From Treponema sp. (GTDB lineage: Bacteria > Spirochaetota > Spirochaetia > Treponematales > Treponemataceae), in the NCBI GenBank assembly GCA_023231445.1, contig JALNVF010000069.1, forward strand, positions 1-16,749: 16,749 nucleotides of DNA. The letters run 5' to 3'. Shown piece by piece: positions 6,618 to 13,986 of this stretch (its first letter is position 1; each line of letters opens with the position of its first letter). The notes beneath the pieces were generated by a model. That model was not told the origin of the DNA. It saw only the letters and a list, made by a program, of their open reading frames with translations, and did not search any database. The position numbers and the translations under genes were made by a program.

Positions 6618-7694
6618 ATGTCTAATAAAAGTAAGAAATTTCTTGTCCCCGGAATAACGGCAGTTGTGATGGTGTTCATTGTTATACTGGCAAAGCTTGA
6701 TATATTGAACAATTATTATCAGACCATACTTATGACTATATGCATTAATGTTATTATGTCTGCAAGTTTGAATATTGTGAATGGCTATATGGGAGAATTC
6801 TCCTGCGGTCACGGCGGATTCATGGCTGTAGGTGCATATGTTTCGTCTCTTTTGTCGCTTATATTTTTCTGTCCGGGTAACAGCATTACCGGACATGCAC
6901 TGCTTCCTCCCGGGAGTGCCGTGTTTTTATTTCCGGTAGTCATCCTTCTTGGGGGATTTGCATCAATGATCGTCAGTCTGCTCGTCGCAATACCTTCGTT
7001 TAAAACACGTGATGACTATCTTGCCATTGTTACGATCGCGACTAATTTTATAATAACAACGTCTCTTAATAATATCCCGATTGTTGGTGAGAGCCGCGGA
7101 CTGATGGGAATGAAATCGACGCTGAGCCAGATGAACAATATTGTTGATCTTCCGTGGAGTCTTATCTGGGGTATGATTTTTGCAGCGCTGACTGTGTATG
7201 CGATTCATCGTATCATGACGTCGACCCTCGGTCAGGGGATAAGTGCGATCCGATATGACGAAATTTCTGCAGAAATTATGAGTGTCAATACGAATAAAAT
7301 GAAACTTATTGCATTTACGTTTTCATCAGGTCTGGCTGGTGTTGCAGGAGGACTTTTTGCACACATGCTCGGCTTCATAAATCCTGCATCATTCGGAATT
7401 ATGAAATCAACAGAATCCCTTGTTATGGTTTATCTTGGCGGAATGGGGTCATTGAGCGGTTCTGTGTTATCCGCGTTTATATTTACAATTCTGCTTGAAT
7501 TACTTCGTCCAGCGCAGATTTTTAAGTGGGTTATTATTCCGCTCATGCTTATCCTGATAATGCAGTTCAGACCGGAAGGAATTATGGGAACCCGCGAACT
7601 TCCTCAGGTTTTCCCGAAGTTGAAGAAACTGTTTCCTGTAAATCTTAATATCGTACGCCGGACAGAATCATCTGATACAGGGGGATCTTTATGA
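6618..7694 (+). CDS. livM: Branched-chain amino-acid-type ABC transporter permease LivM
   Basis: The second permease subunit has 358 residues from ATG 6618. That start is preferred over an in-frame TTG at 6579, because AGGGAGGAG (6601-6609) lies just upstream of the ATG and the TTG is inside livH. A first hydrophobic segment (10-28) is followed by the LivM-typical SLNIVNGYMGEFSCGHGGF (50-68) and AVGAY (70-74). The EAA-like loop is LGQGISAIRYDEISAEIMSV (204-223), followed by KLIAFTFSSGLAGVAGGLFA (229-248). It pairs with LivH in the inner membrane. The polar C-terminal tail (about 335-358) is cytoplasmic. The stop overlaps the livG start (ATGA at 7691-7694), a classic translational coupling. 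Family assignment is secure; the transported substrate is not known. Confidence 0.94.
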   Translation: MSNKSKKFLVPGITAVVMVFIVILAKLDILNNYYQTILMTICINVIMSASLNIVNGYMGEFSCGHGGFMAVGAYVSSLLSLIFFCPGNSITGHALLPPGSAVFLFPVVILLGGFASMIVSLLVAIPSFKTRDDYLAIVTIATNFIITTSLNNIPIVGESRGLMGMKSTLSQMNNIVDLPWSLIWGMIFAALTVYAIHRIMTSTLGQGISAIRYDEISAEIMSVNTNKMKLIAFTFSSGLAGVAGGLFAHMLGFINPASFGIMKSTESLVMVYLGGMGSLSGSVLSAFIFTILLELLRPAQIFKWVIIPLMLILIMQFRPEGIMGTRELPQVFPKLKKLFPVNLNIVRRTESSDTGGSL

Positions 7695-8470
7695 GCGATA
7701 CAACGATTCTTGAGATAAATCACCTTACGCATCGCTTCGGTGGTCTTGAGGCGCTTACTGATATAAACGTAAATTTGAAGAAAGGTGAAATAGCAGGTCT
7801 TATCGGTCCGAACGGAGCAGGAAAAACAACGGTATTCAATCTTGTAAGCGGTTTTTACGTTCCTTCCGAAGGAGACATTCTTTTCAAGGGAAAGCGTATC
7901 AATGGTCTGAAGCCCCATGTCATAGCATCTATGCAGATCGGCCGGACGTTCCAAAATATTCGTCTCTGGGGCGACATGACGGTCCTTGAAAACATCTGTA
8001 TTTCACAGCAGTACAGACTCAGCTATAATGTTGCAGATGCTTTTTTTGGTACGAAGCGATTTAAAAATGAAGAGAAGAAAATACACGAGGAAGCGTGGGC
8101 TTTGCTTGAAAAATTTAACCTTGCTGATAAAGCTCTGGACTATCCGAAAAATCTTCCATACGGTATACAGCGAAGAGTCGAAATAGCCCGTGCACTCAGC
8201 CTGAACCCTGATTTACTCATGCTGGACGAACCTGCGGCAGGATTGAGCACGTCAGATCTTGCCGATTTGATTTCATATATCAGGTGGATTCATGACACAT
8301 TTGGTGTAACAATCTGGATGATCGAACATCAGATGCAGGTCATTATGACGCTCTGTGATTATATTCAGGTTATTAATTTCGGAAAGGAAATAGCTCGTGG
8401 TACTCCGGAAGAAATACAGACAGACCAGAATGTTATAAAAGCATATCTGGGAAATGGTGAGATAGACTAG
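7691..8470 (+). CDS. livG: ABC transporter ATP-binding protein LivG
   Basis: The 259-residue cytoplasmic ATPase carries Walker A GPNGAGKTT (39-47), a Q-loop in RTFQNIRLW (85-93), the LivG-type signature variant PYGIQRRVEIARAL (156-169) in place of LSGGQ, Walker B LLMLDE (175-180) and the switch histidine in WMIEHQM (209-215). The C-terminal VINFGKEIARGTPEE segment is typical of the LivG subfamily. It pairs with LivF to power the LivHM channel. Its ATG overlaps the livM stop by four bases, with AGGGGGA (7679-7685) as ribosome binding site inside livM. All catalytic elements are intact. Confidence 0.96.
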   Translation: MSDTTILEINHLTHRFGGLEALTDINVNLKKGEIAGLIGPNGAGKTTVFNLVSGFYVPSEGDILFKGKRINGLKPHVIASMQIGRTFQNIRLWGDMTVLENICISQQYRLSYNVADAFFGTKRFKNEEKKIHEEAWALLEKFNLADKALDYPKNLPYGIQRRVEIARALSLNPDLLMLDEPAAGLSTSDLADLISYIRWIHDTFGVTIWMIEHQMQVIMTLCDYIQVINFGKEIARGTPEEIQTDQNVIKAYLGNGEID

Positions 8471-8486
8471 TCAGGGAGGCTCCTAT

Positions 8487-9227
8487 ATGTTATTGGAAGT
8501 AAAAAATCTTAAGGTCGCATACGGTTATATTGAAGCACTCCACGGTATTTCGTTCAATGTTGAGAAGGGTGAAATCGTTACGCTCATCGGCGCGAACGGA
8601 GCTGGTAAAACTTCAACTCTTTTAACTCTTTCGCGTTTATCACGGCCTGAAGCTCCTGTCGTGAAAGAGGGGGACATACTTTTTGATGGAAAAAGTATTC
8701 TGAAAACAGAACCCCATGTTCTGATTCAGAAAAAAATGATGTGTCTCGTTCCTGAAGGCCGGCATATATTCGGTAACCTCTCGGTTGAGGAAAATCTGAA
8801 GATGGCTGAATACGGCCGAAGTAAAGATCCGACTCATGAAATGCGGACTGTTGAATTATATGACCTTATTTACGATTTATTTCCGCGACTGTATGAACGT
8901 CGTAAACAGCGCAGTGAACTTCTTTCAGGCGGTGAACAGCAGATGCTTGCGGTAGGACGCGCACTTATGACGGACAGTAAATTCATAATGCTTGATGAAC
9001 CCAGTATGGGACTTGCACCAAAACTTATGTATGAAATGTTCAGAGCTCTGAAAAGACTGAATGATCAGGAAGATATGACAATTCTTGTAGTTGAACAGAA
9101 TGCAAAGGTTGCACTGGAATTTGCCTCCCGCGGATATGTGCTTGATACTGGAGCCATCATTGCGGAGGGTTCAAGTGGAGAACTAGCTTCTAATCCCGAT
9201 GTAAAGAAAGCATATCTGGGCGGTTAA
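8487..9227 (+). CDS. livF: ABC transporter ATP-binding protein LivF
   Basis: The 246-residue second ATPase has Walker A GANGAGKT (35-42), the LivF hallmark LVPEGRHIFGNLSVEENL (87-104), signature LSGGEQQMLAVGRAL (146-160), Walker B FIMLDEP (166-172), and VVEQNAK (201-207) with glutamine in place of the switch histidine, as is normal for LivF. It starts 16 bases after the livG stop, with AGGGAGG (8473-8479) as ribosome binding site. It is the last gene of the transporter operon. The following gap (9228-9336) has an eight-T run (9243-9250) with only a weak AAAAG/CTTTT stem before it, so termination here is not clear from sequence. Confidence 0.96.
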   Translation: MLLEVKNLKVAYGYIEALHGISFNVEKGEIVTLIGANGAGKTSTLLTLSRLSRPEAPVVKEGDILFDGKSILKTEPHVLIQKKMMCLVPEGRHIFGNLSVEENLKMAEYGRSKDPTHEMRTVELYDLIYDLFPRLYERRKQRSELLSGGEQQMLAVGRALMTDSKFIMLDEPSMGLAPKLMYEMFRALKRLNDQEDMTILVVEQNAKVALEFASRGYVLDTGAIIAEGSSGELASNPDVKKAYLGG

Positions 9228-9249
9228 AAGAACTTTATAATGCTTTTTT

Positions 9250-9278
9250 TTGAAAAAGAACAGCAACCATGATATACT
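9250..9278 (+). promoter_or_regulatory. Strong sigma-70-type promoter for the PAS-GGDEF gene
   Basis: TTGAAA (9250-9255), a 17-base spacer and TATACT (9273-9278) form a near-consensus promoter with an extended -10 TG at 9270-9271. The start would be near 9285, giving a leader of about 52 bases. That leader holds a small CTCTA (9282-9286)/TAGAG (9295-9299) hairpin and the ribosome binding site GGAGGG (9322-9327). A second TATAAT at 9302-9307 lacks a matching -35. Confidence 0.65.
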
Positions 9279-9336
9279 AATCTCTAGTAGATTATAGAGT
9301 GTATAATGGTTCTGTCCTTTCGGAGGGAAAAGAAGC

Positions 9337-10281
9337 ATGCTCAGTCCTATCGACAGTCTATTTCATAATTCAAGTTTTTCTGATTTTTTATTCAACAATG
9401 TTGACGAAGCAATGTGTCTTATTGACAGCAACTTACATGTTCTGCGCGTGAATGAGGCATTAAAAAAAATATTCAATGTTAATGCAGCACAGGAAGGTAT
9501 TCCGTTTGGAAGTGTTGCCCGGTGTAAATATGCCGCTCAGACAGATAAAATCTGCGGCAGTACAGAATCCTGTTCAGGATGTACCGTATATACCTGTGTA
9601 GAAGAAGCTATAAAAAATAAAAAAGAAATACGAAGAATGAGTCTGCCGTGGGAATTCACCGGAGACGGAAGAAAAAACGTGAAGTATCTGGAGTTTACGT
9701 ATATTCCGATGTCATTCTGTAATTTAACGTATGTACTTGTTATTATTCATGATGAAAGCATGCTGGAAAAACAGGAACAGCATATTAAGGAATTATGTGA
9801 CCGTGATTTTCTTACAGGACTTGCCGACAGACAGTATTTTTATGATGTCTTTGAAAGTTATTTCAGGACTGCAAAACGCGGATTCATTAATCTGGCAGTC
9901 TGTCTGATAGCTGTAGACTCGCTGCAAACGGTAAATGATATATACGGACACAGGGCAGGAGATTTTGTCCTTAAGGAACTGTCATCTGTTCTAAAAAAAA
10001 ATCTGAGACAGGCGGATTTTTTTGCACGATACGGAGGAGATAAATTCGGTCTTTTTTTTCAATACAGGAAAAAGACTGATGTTTTTTTTGCTGCAGAAAA
10101 ACTCCGCAGTCTGGTCGAAACACATGAATTTATATATAAAGAAAAAAAACTTCGCGTAACGATCAGTATAGGAGTTACAATACAACCCGGACACTCAACC
10201 GATATCGTCATTGCCAAAGCGGACAAACTTCTTCGTACTGCCAGGGAAAAAGGCGGAAATAAAATTGAAATTGACGGATAA
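9337..10281 (+). CDS. PAS-GGDEF protein with degenerate catalytic site and intact I-site
   Basis: The 314-residue protein has no membrane segment. Residues about 10-140 form a PAS-like sensor: FNNVDEAMCLIDSNLHVLRV (19-38) opens it. It carries an insert with cysteines 63, 73, 79, 82 and 87 (spacing C-x9-C-x5-C-x2-C-x4-C), reminiscent of the cysteine-rich PAS variant found in some bacterial sensor proteins. A linker helix (about 141-153) leads to a GGDEF domain (about 154-314) opening DRDFLTGLADR (155-165). The signature reads GGDKF (233-237), so the fourth acidic residue is lysine, and the metal-binding aspartate position is Ala192. The inhibitory c-di-GMP site RQAD (224-227) is intact at the canonical five-residue distance. 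It is therefore more likely a c-di-GMP receptor or regulator than an active cyclase. It is flanked by the livF end and a convergent nrdG, so probably monocistronic. Confidence 0.88.
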   Translation: MLSPIDSLFHNSSFSDFLFNNVDEAMCLIDSNLHVLRVNEALKKIFNVNAAQEGIPFGSVARCKYAAQTDKICGSTESCSGCTVYTCVEEAIKNKKEIRRMSLPWEFTGDGRKNVKYLEFTYIPMSFCNLTYVLVIIHDESMLEKQEQHIKELCDRDFLTGLADRQYFYDVFESYFRTAKRGFINLAVCLIAVDSLQTVNDIYGHRAGDFVLKELSSVLKKNLRQADFFARYGGDKFGLFFQYRKKTDVFFAAEKLRSLVETHEFIYKEKKLRVTISIGVTIQPGHSTDIVIAKADKLLRTAREKGGNKIEIDG

Positions 10282-10296
10282 AACATACAAACATAT

Positions 10297-10782
10297 TTAT
10301 CTGAACCGAAGTATGCGCTGATTTCGGGAACCGCGGAACTGCAATGAAATATCCCGCAGCTCTTCAATATACGGTCCGTCAACAAGTACATCAATCTGCG
10401 AAAGTATCTGGTCGGTTGCTTCGCAGTGTTTGCGTCCGTCAACCGGCTTCAGATCCGTATCGTACACATACCCAGTATAACACCAGATTGTCTTTTCCGG
10501 ATATACCGTTCGAACCCGTTTCAGAAACGGAAGCAATGCTCTCTGGTTTTCCTCCTCAAACGGTTCTCCTCCCAGTACCGTAAGCCCCGATATGTAATCC
10601 GGCGCAAGAGCTGCCAGCAGATCATCCTCTGTTTTTTTTGTGAATATTGTACCAAATGTAAAATTCCATGTTTCTTTGTTGAAACATCCCTTGCAGCAAT
10701 TTCTGCATCCTGATACGAACAGTGAGACACGTACGCCTTCACCGTTCGCAATATCTGTTCTTTTTATATTTCCGTAATTCAT
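10297..10782 (-). CDS. nrdG: Anaerobic ribonucleotide reductase activating protein NrdG
   Basis: This radical-SAM enzyme has 161 residues when started at ATG 10780-10782. That start, whose first base is also the last base of the nrdD TAA, is chosen over a longer frame because the protein then begins MNYGNIKRTDIANGEGVRVS, the normal NrdG opening. The iron-sulfur motif is C26-x3-C30-x2-C33 within SGCRNCCKGCFN. The SAM-contact motif GGEPF is at 71-75, and WCYTGY (100-105) is a further family landmark. NrdG binds a [4Fe-4S] cluster and S-adenosylmethionine and installs the glycyl radical on NrdD. It is the second gene of the nrdDG operon and shares its promoter. The 15 bases separating it from the convergent PAS-GGDEF gene show no clear hairpin. 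Confidence 0.95.
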   Translation of the reverse strand: MNYGNIKRTDIANGEGVRVSLFVSGCRNCCKGCFNKETWNFTFGTIFTKKTEDDLLAALAPDYISGLTVLGGEPFEEENQRALLPFLKRVRTVYPEKTIWCYTGYVYDTDLKPVDGRKHCEATDQILSQIDVLVDGPYIEELRDISLQFRGSRNQRILRFR

Positions 10783-12944
10783 TATAAATGCAGCACACGC
10801 TCTTTTATTTCCTGCGTGCGTCCCTGATTCCAGTATTGTGTGCCTATGTATCCGCATGTGCGGCGGGCGACATTCATTGTTGTCTGATCATGATTTCCGC
10901 AATTGGGGCATTCCCATACAAGTTTGTCATCGACGTCTTTAACGATCTTAATTTCACCAGTATATCCGCATTTCTGGCAGAAGTCGCTTTTCGTATTGAG
11001 TTCTGCGTACATTATGTTGTTATAAATATGCTTCAGAAGCGACATAACAGCCGGGAGATTATTTTCCATGTTCGGGACTTCAACATAACTTACCGCACCG
11101 CCCGGCGAGAGTTCCTGAAACTGGGATTCGAAAGTAAGCTTTTCGAATGCATCGATGGGTTCTGTGACATGTACGTGATAACTGTTCGTGATGTAATTCT
11201 TGTCGGTAACACCGGGAATAACACCGAACCGTTTTTTAAGACATTTTGCAAATTTGTATGTCGTACTTTCAAGCGGAGTTCCATAGAGTGAGAATGCGAT
11301 ATTTTCTTCCGATTTCCATTTTGCACATACTTCGTTCAAATGGTGCATGATCTGAAGTGCAAACGGAGTCGCTTCCGGATCTGTATGAGGTTTTCCTGTC
11401 ATGTACCGTGTACATTCGCACAATCCGGCATAGCCAAGTGAAATTGTAGAGTAACCGTTAAAGAGAAGTTTGTCGATTTTTTCTCCTTTACCAAGCCGCG
11501 CAATAGCTCCGTTCTGCCAGAGTATCGGAGCAGCATCACTCGTTGTGCCCATGAGACGGTTATGCCTGATCATGAGTGCCCGTTTGCAGAGAGCGAGACG
11601 GTCGTCGAGTATCTGCCAGAATTTTTCCATATTTCCGCCCGATGAACATGCAGCGTCGACCAGGTTAAGAGTAACGACACCCTGATTGAACCTGCCGTAG
11701 AATTTAGGTTTACCGTTCTCGTCATGATATACGGTAAGAAATGAACGGCATCCCATACACGGGTAGCAGTTTCCGTCTTTCAGTTCGAGCATTTTCTTTT
11801 CAGAAATATAATCCGGCACCATGCGGCGTGAAGTGCATTTGGCAGCGAGTTCAGTCAGATAATAATACGGAGTACCGTTATCAATATTGTCTGATTCAAG
11901 TACGTATATAAGTTTCGGAAACGCTGGTGTTATCCATGCACCTTTTTCATTTTTTACTCCCTGATACCGTTGTTTGAGAACTTCCTCTATAATCATTGCC
12001 AGATCCGACTTTTCCTGCTGATTTCTGGCTTCATTAAGATACATGAATACGGTGACGAACGGCGCCTGTCCGTTAGTTGTCATAAGTGTAATCACCTGAT
12101 ATTGAATTGTCTGTACACCGCGTTTGATTTCTTCATGAAGACGGCTGTCTACCATGTATCTGAACTGCTTGTCGTCTGCGATGAGTCCTGTTGCCTTCAT
12201 AGTCTCCCTGATTTCCTTTTCGAACTTTTTGCGGCTTACATCCACAAAAGGAGCAAGGTGAGTAAGTGATATACTCTGACCTCCGTACTGACAGCTTGCA
12301 ACCTGTGCAATGATCTGCGTCGCTATATTGCATGCAGTCGAAAATGAATGAGGACGGTCAATTTTTGTTCCGCTGATTACTGTCCCGTTTTGCAGCATGT
12401 CTTCAAGGTTTACCAGGTCACAGTTGTGCATACGCTGCGCAAAATAGTCTGCATCGTGAAAATGAATTATACCGGCTTCATGAGCACGTTCAATATCCTC
12501 GTCAAGCAGGAAACGGCGGGTAACGTCCTTACTGACTTCGCCTGCCATATAGTCCCGCTGGACACTGACGACAGCCGGATTTTTGTTCGAGTTTTCCTGT
12601 TTTACTTCTTCATTATTTTCATCGAGCAGACTCAGAATCTGTGCGTCGGTTGTATTTGATTTACGCATCAGTTCATGTTTGTATCGGTAGGTGATGTAAA
12701 TCTTTGCAACATCATAGGCATGGCATTCCATAATACCGTTTTCTACCAAATCCTGGATTTCTTCAACGTTGAGCGCATGCTGCTGTTTCGCACACTCTAT
12801 TTCTATGTCATCTGCGATCGATTCTATCTGGTTTTCTAAAAGCCTGTTCGTTTCTTTTGCCTCATTATTCGCTTTTGAGACTGCCGTTATTATTTTATTG
12901 CGGTCAAAAAGAACCTCAGCGCCGCTTCTTTTGATGATTTTCAT
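10782..12944 (-). CDS. nrdD: Anaerobic (class III) ribonucleoside-triphosphate reductase NrdD
   Basis: The 720-residue glycyl-radical enzyme reduces ribonucleoside triphosphates to deoxynucleotides without oxygen. Residues 1 to about 93 are an ATP-cone allosteric domain (opening MKIIKRSGAEVLFDRNKI). The large barrel domain follows, with VNLEDMLQNG (178-187), SFSTACNIA (200-208) and the FNQGVVTLNL segment (419-428). Near the C-terminus a zinc site uses C656, C659, C679 and C682. The glycyl radical sits at Gly698 in RRTCGYIG (694-701). All key features are present and the length is normal. ATG 12942-12944 follows a strong AGGAAGGA ribosome binding site (12949-12956 on the + strand). The gene overlaps nrdG by one base. 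Two NrdR boxes upstream indicate control by the dATP/ATP-responsive repressor NrdR. The call is very secure. Confidence 0.98.
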   Translation of the reverse strand: MKIIKRSGAEVLFDRNKIITAVSKANNEAKETNRLLENQIESIADDIEIECAKQQHALNVEEIQDLVENGIMECHAYDVAKIYITYRYKHELMRKSNTTDAQILSLLDENNEEVKQENSNKNPAVVSVQRDYMAGEVSKDVTRRFLLDEDIERAHEAGIIHFHDADYFAQRMHNCDLVNLEDMLQNGTVISGTKIDRPHSFSTACNIATQIIAQVASCQYGGQSISLTHLAPFVDVSRKKFEKEIRETMKATGLIADDKQFRYMVDSRLHEEIKRGVQTIQYQVITLMTTNGQAPFVTVFMYLNEARNQQEKSDLAMIIEEVLKQRYQGVKNEKGAWITPAFPKLIYVLESDNIDNGTPYYYLTELAAKCTSRRMVPDYISEKKMLELKDGNCYPCMGCRSFLTVYHDENGKPKFYGRFNQGVVTLNLVDAACSSGGNMEKFWQILDDRLALCKRALMIRHNRLMGTTSDAAPILWQNGAIARLGKGEKIDKLLFNGYSTISLGYAGLCECTRYMTGKPHTDPEATPFALQIMHHLNEVCAKWKSEENIAFSLYGTPLESTTYKFAKCLKKRFGVIPGVTDKNYITNSYHVHVTEPIDAFEKLTFESQFQELSPGGAVSYVEVPNMENNLPAVMSLLKHIYNNIMYAELNTKSDFCQKCGYTGEIKIVKDVDDKLVWECPNCGNHDQTTMNVARRTCGYIGTQYWNQGRTQEIKERVLHL

Positions 12945-12960
12945 TTATTCCTTCCTAAAT

Positions 12961-13007
12961 ACGCTATATATAGTGTTTTGTATGTGAGAATGTACTAGGT
13001 ATAGTGT
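12961..13007 (-). promoter_or_regulatory. Two tandem NrdR boxes upstream of nrdD
   Basis: Box 1, ACGCTATATATAGTGT (12961-12976), matches the palindromic NrdR consensus ACACTATATATAGTGT at 15 of 16 positions. Box 2, GTACTAGGTATAGTGT (12992-13007), matches at 12 of 16. Their starts are 31 bp apart, the three-helical-turn spacing known for NrdR operators. Box 2 lies between the candidate -35 and -10 of the nrdD promoter and box 1 lies downstream of its start, a layout suited to repression. The nrdR gene is not in this window. Confidence 0.85.
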
Positions 13008-13017
13008 TTTAAGTCAA
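12989..13017 (-). promoter_or_regulatory. Candidate nrdDG promoter
   Basis: On the - strand, TTGACT (13017 down to 13012) and TACATT (12994 down to 12989) are separated by 17 bases. The start would be near 12982, giving a leader of about 38 bases to the nrdD ATG. NrdR box 2 occupies most of the spacer. The -35 is near-consensus and the -10 is moderate. Confidence 0.55.
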
Positions 13018-13051
13018 TGCCTGATGACTATATTTTATGTTCTTTCTGGGC

Positions 13052-13057
13052 TATACT
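13052..13057 (+). promoter_or_regulatory. Candidate -10 element giving a leaderless mRNA
   Basis: TATACT (13052-13057) would place the transcription start at about 13064, the A of the preferred ATG of the kinase gene. No convincing -35 is visible 16-18 bases upstream (TATATT at 13029-13034). The element is supported mainly by its position and by the lack of any ribosome binding site. Confidence 0.35.
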
Positions 13058-13063
13058 TATAGT

Positions 13064-13978
13064 ATGTCAGCTCAGACGGTAAATAATTTTACGACTCTTG
13101 CCGGTGCTCTTGTCGGGCTGTACGGCAGAAACGTGCAGGTAGCACAGACGGACAGACTTTCCTCCGGCGGAACCAGTAAAGCATACGGTCTGCATTTAAC
13201 GAATGGTGCTCATATTTTTATGAAGGCGAATGCCAGAAAAAATGCCGGATTTTTTACTGCGGAAGCTGCATGTCTTGCGGCTATAGCATCAACAGGAAAA
13301 ATCGGGACACCAGAAGTTCTGTGTACGGGAACAGATCCGGGCGAACAGGAGGGGTATTCATTTCTTCTTCTGGAGTATGTAGAGTCATACAGTCCTATTA
13401 ATTCATACTGGGAAACATTCGGACATGAGCTTGCAGAACTGCATAATTCCGATTGTTCAGGATTTGTCCGGGAGGGGAAATACGGTTTTATTCAGGACAA
13501 TTATATAGGCGCGGCTGAGCAGACTAATAATGCCCGGAATTCGTGGGTGGATTTTTACAGGGACTGCCGGCTTGCCCCTCAGTTCAGGAAAGCGTCACGC
13601 TGTTTTTCCGGTACGATGCAGAGCAGAATTACGAAACTGCTGGAAAGGCTTGATTCATATATAGTGGAACCGGACAGGCCGTCGCTCCTGCATGGTGACT
13701 TGTGGAGTGGTAATGTCATTTGTGGGCCTGAAGGGAAAGTTTTCCTTATTGATCCGGCGTCTTACTGTGGTTGTAACGAGGCCGATATTGCGATGACGCA
13801 GCTTTTCGGTGGTTTCCCTGAAGAATTTTACAGGGCATATAATGAAGTGAAACCGCAGGAGCCGGGATATGAAAGCAGACGCGATATGTACAATTTGTAT
13901 CATCTGCTCAATCATTTGAATCTTTTTGGAGCTGCATATCTTGAGCCGGTATGTAGTATAGTGGATGAATATGTGTGA
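13064..13978 (+). CDS. Fructosamine kinase-family protein
   Basis: From ATG 13064 the protein has 304 residues, close to the usual family length. It carries a glycine-rich opening loop SSGGTSKAY (33-41), a likely ATP lysine in IFMKAN (51-56), the family block YGFIQDNYIG (140-149) with SWVDFYRDCRLAPQ (160-173), the catalytic loop LLHGDLWSGNV (208-218; Asp212, Asn217), and IDPASYCGCNEADIAM (229-244) with the metal-binding Asp230 and LFGGFPEEF. Family members phosphorylate sugar amines (ketosamines) on glycated proteins or small molecules, a repair role; the exact substrate here is unknown. An in-frame ATG at 13037 would add nine residues, but neither start has a ribosome binding site. The ATG at 13064 fits a leaderless transcript. 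The gene overlaps the ribosome binding site of the next gene, so the two are probably co-transcribed. Confidence 0.9.
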   Translation: MSAQTVNNFTTLAGALVGLYGRNVQVAQTDRLSSGGTSKAYGLHLTNGAHIFMKANARKNAGFFTAEAACLAAIASTGKIGTPEVLCTGTDPGEQEGYSFLLLEYVESYSPINSYWETFGHELAELHNSDCSGFVREGKYGFIQDNYIGAAEQTNNARNSWVDFYRDCRLAPQFRKASRCFSGTMQSRITKLLERLDSYIVEPDRPSLLHGDLWSGNVICGPEGKVFLIDPASYCGCNEADIAMTQLFGGFPEEFYRAYNEVKPQEPGYESRRDMYNLYHLLNHLNLFGAAYLEPVCSIVDEYV

Positions 13979-13986
13979 GGCTTCAT

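Noticed and set aside
9226..9250. AAAAG/CTTTT with an eight-T run as a livF terminator
   Set aside because: A five-pair A/T stem with a 12-base loop is too weak to call, although the T-run is noted.
9302..9307. TATAAT as the promoter of the PAS-GGDEF gene
   Set aside because: No -35-like sequence lies at the right distance; the element at 9250-9278 is far better and would place this TATAAT within the leader.
10783..10857. Extended nrdG start at 10857
   Set aside because: It would overlap nrdD by 76 bases and adds residues that are unlike NrdG; the ATG at 10782 gives the normal family N-terminus and a TAATG junction.
10788..11291. 167-codon + strand frame inside nrdD
   Set aside because: It lies antisense to the fully conserved NrdD zinc and glycyl-radical region, and its translation is hydrophobic and Cys-rich without any recognisable motif.
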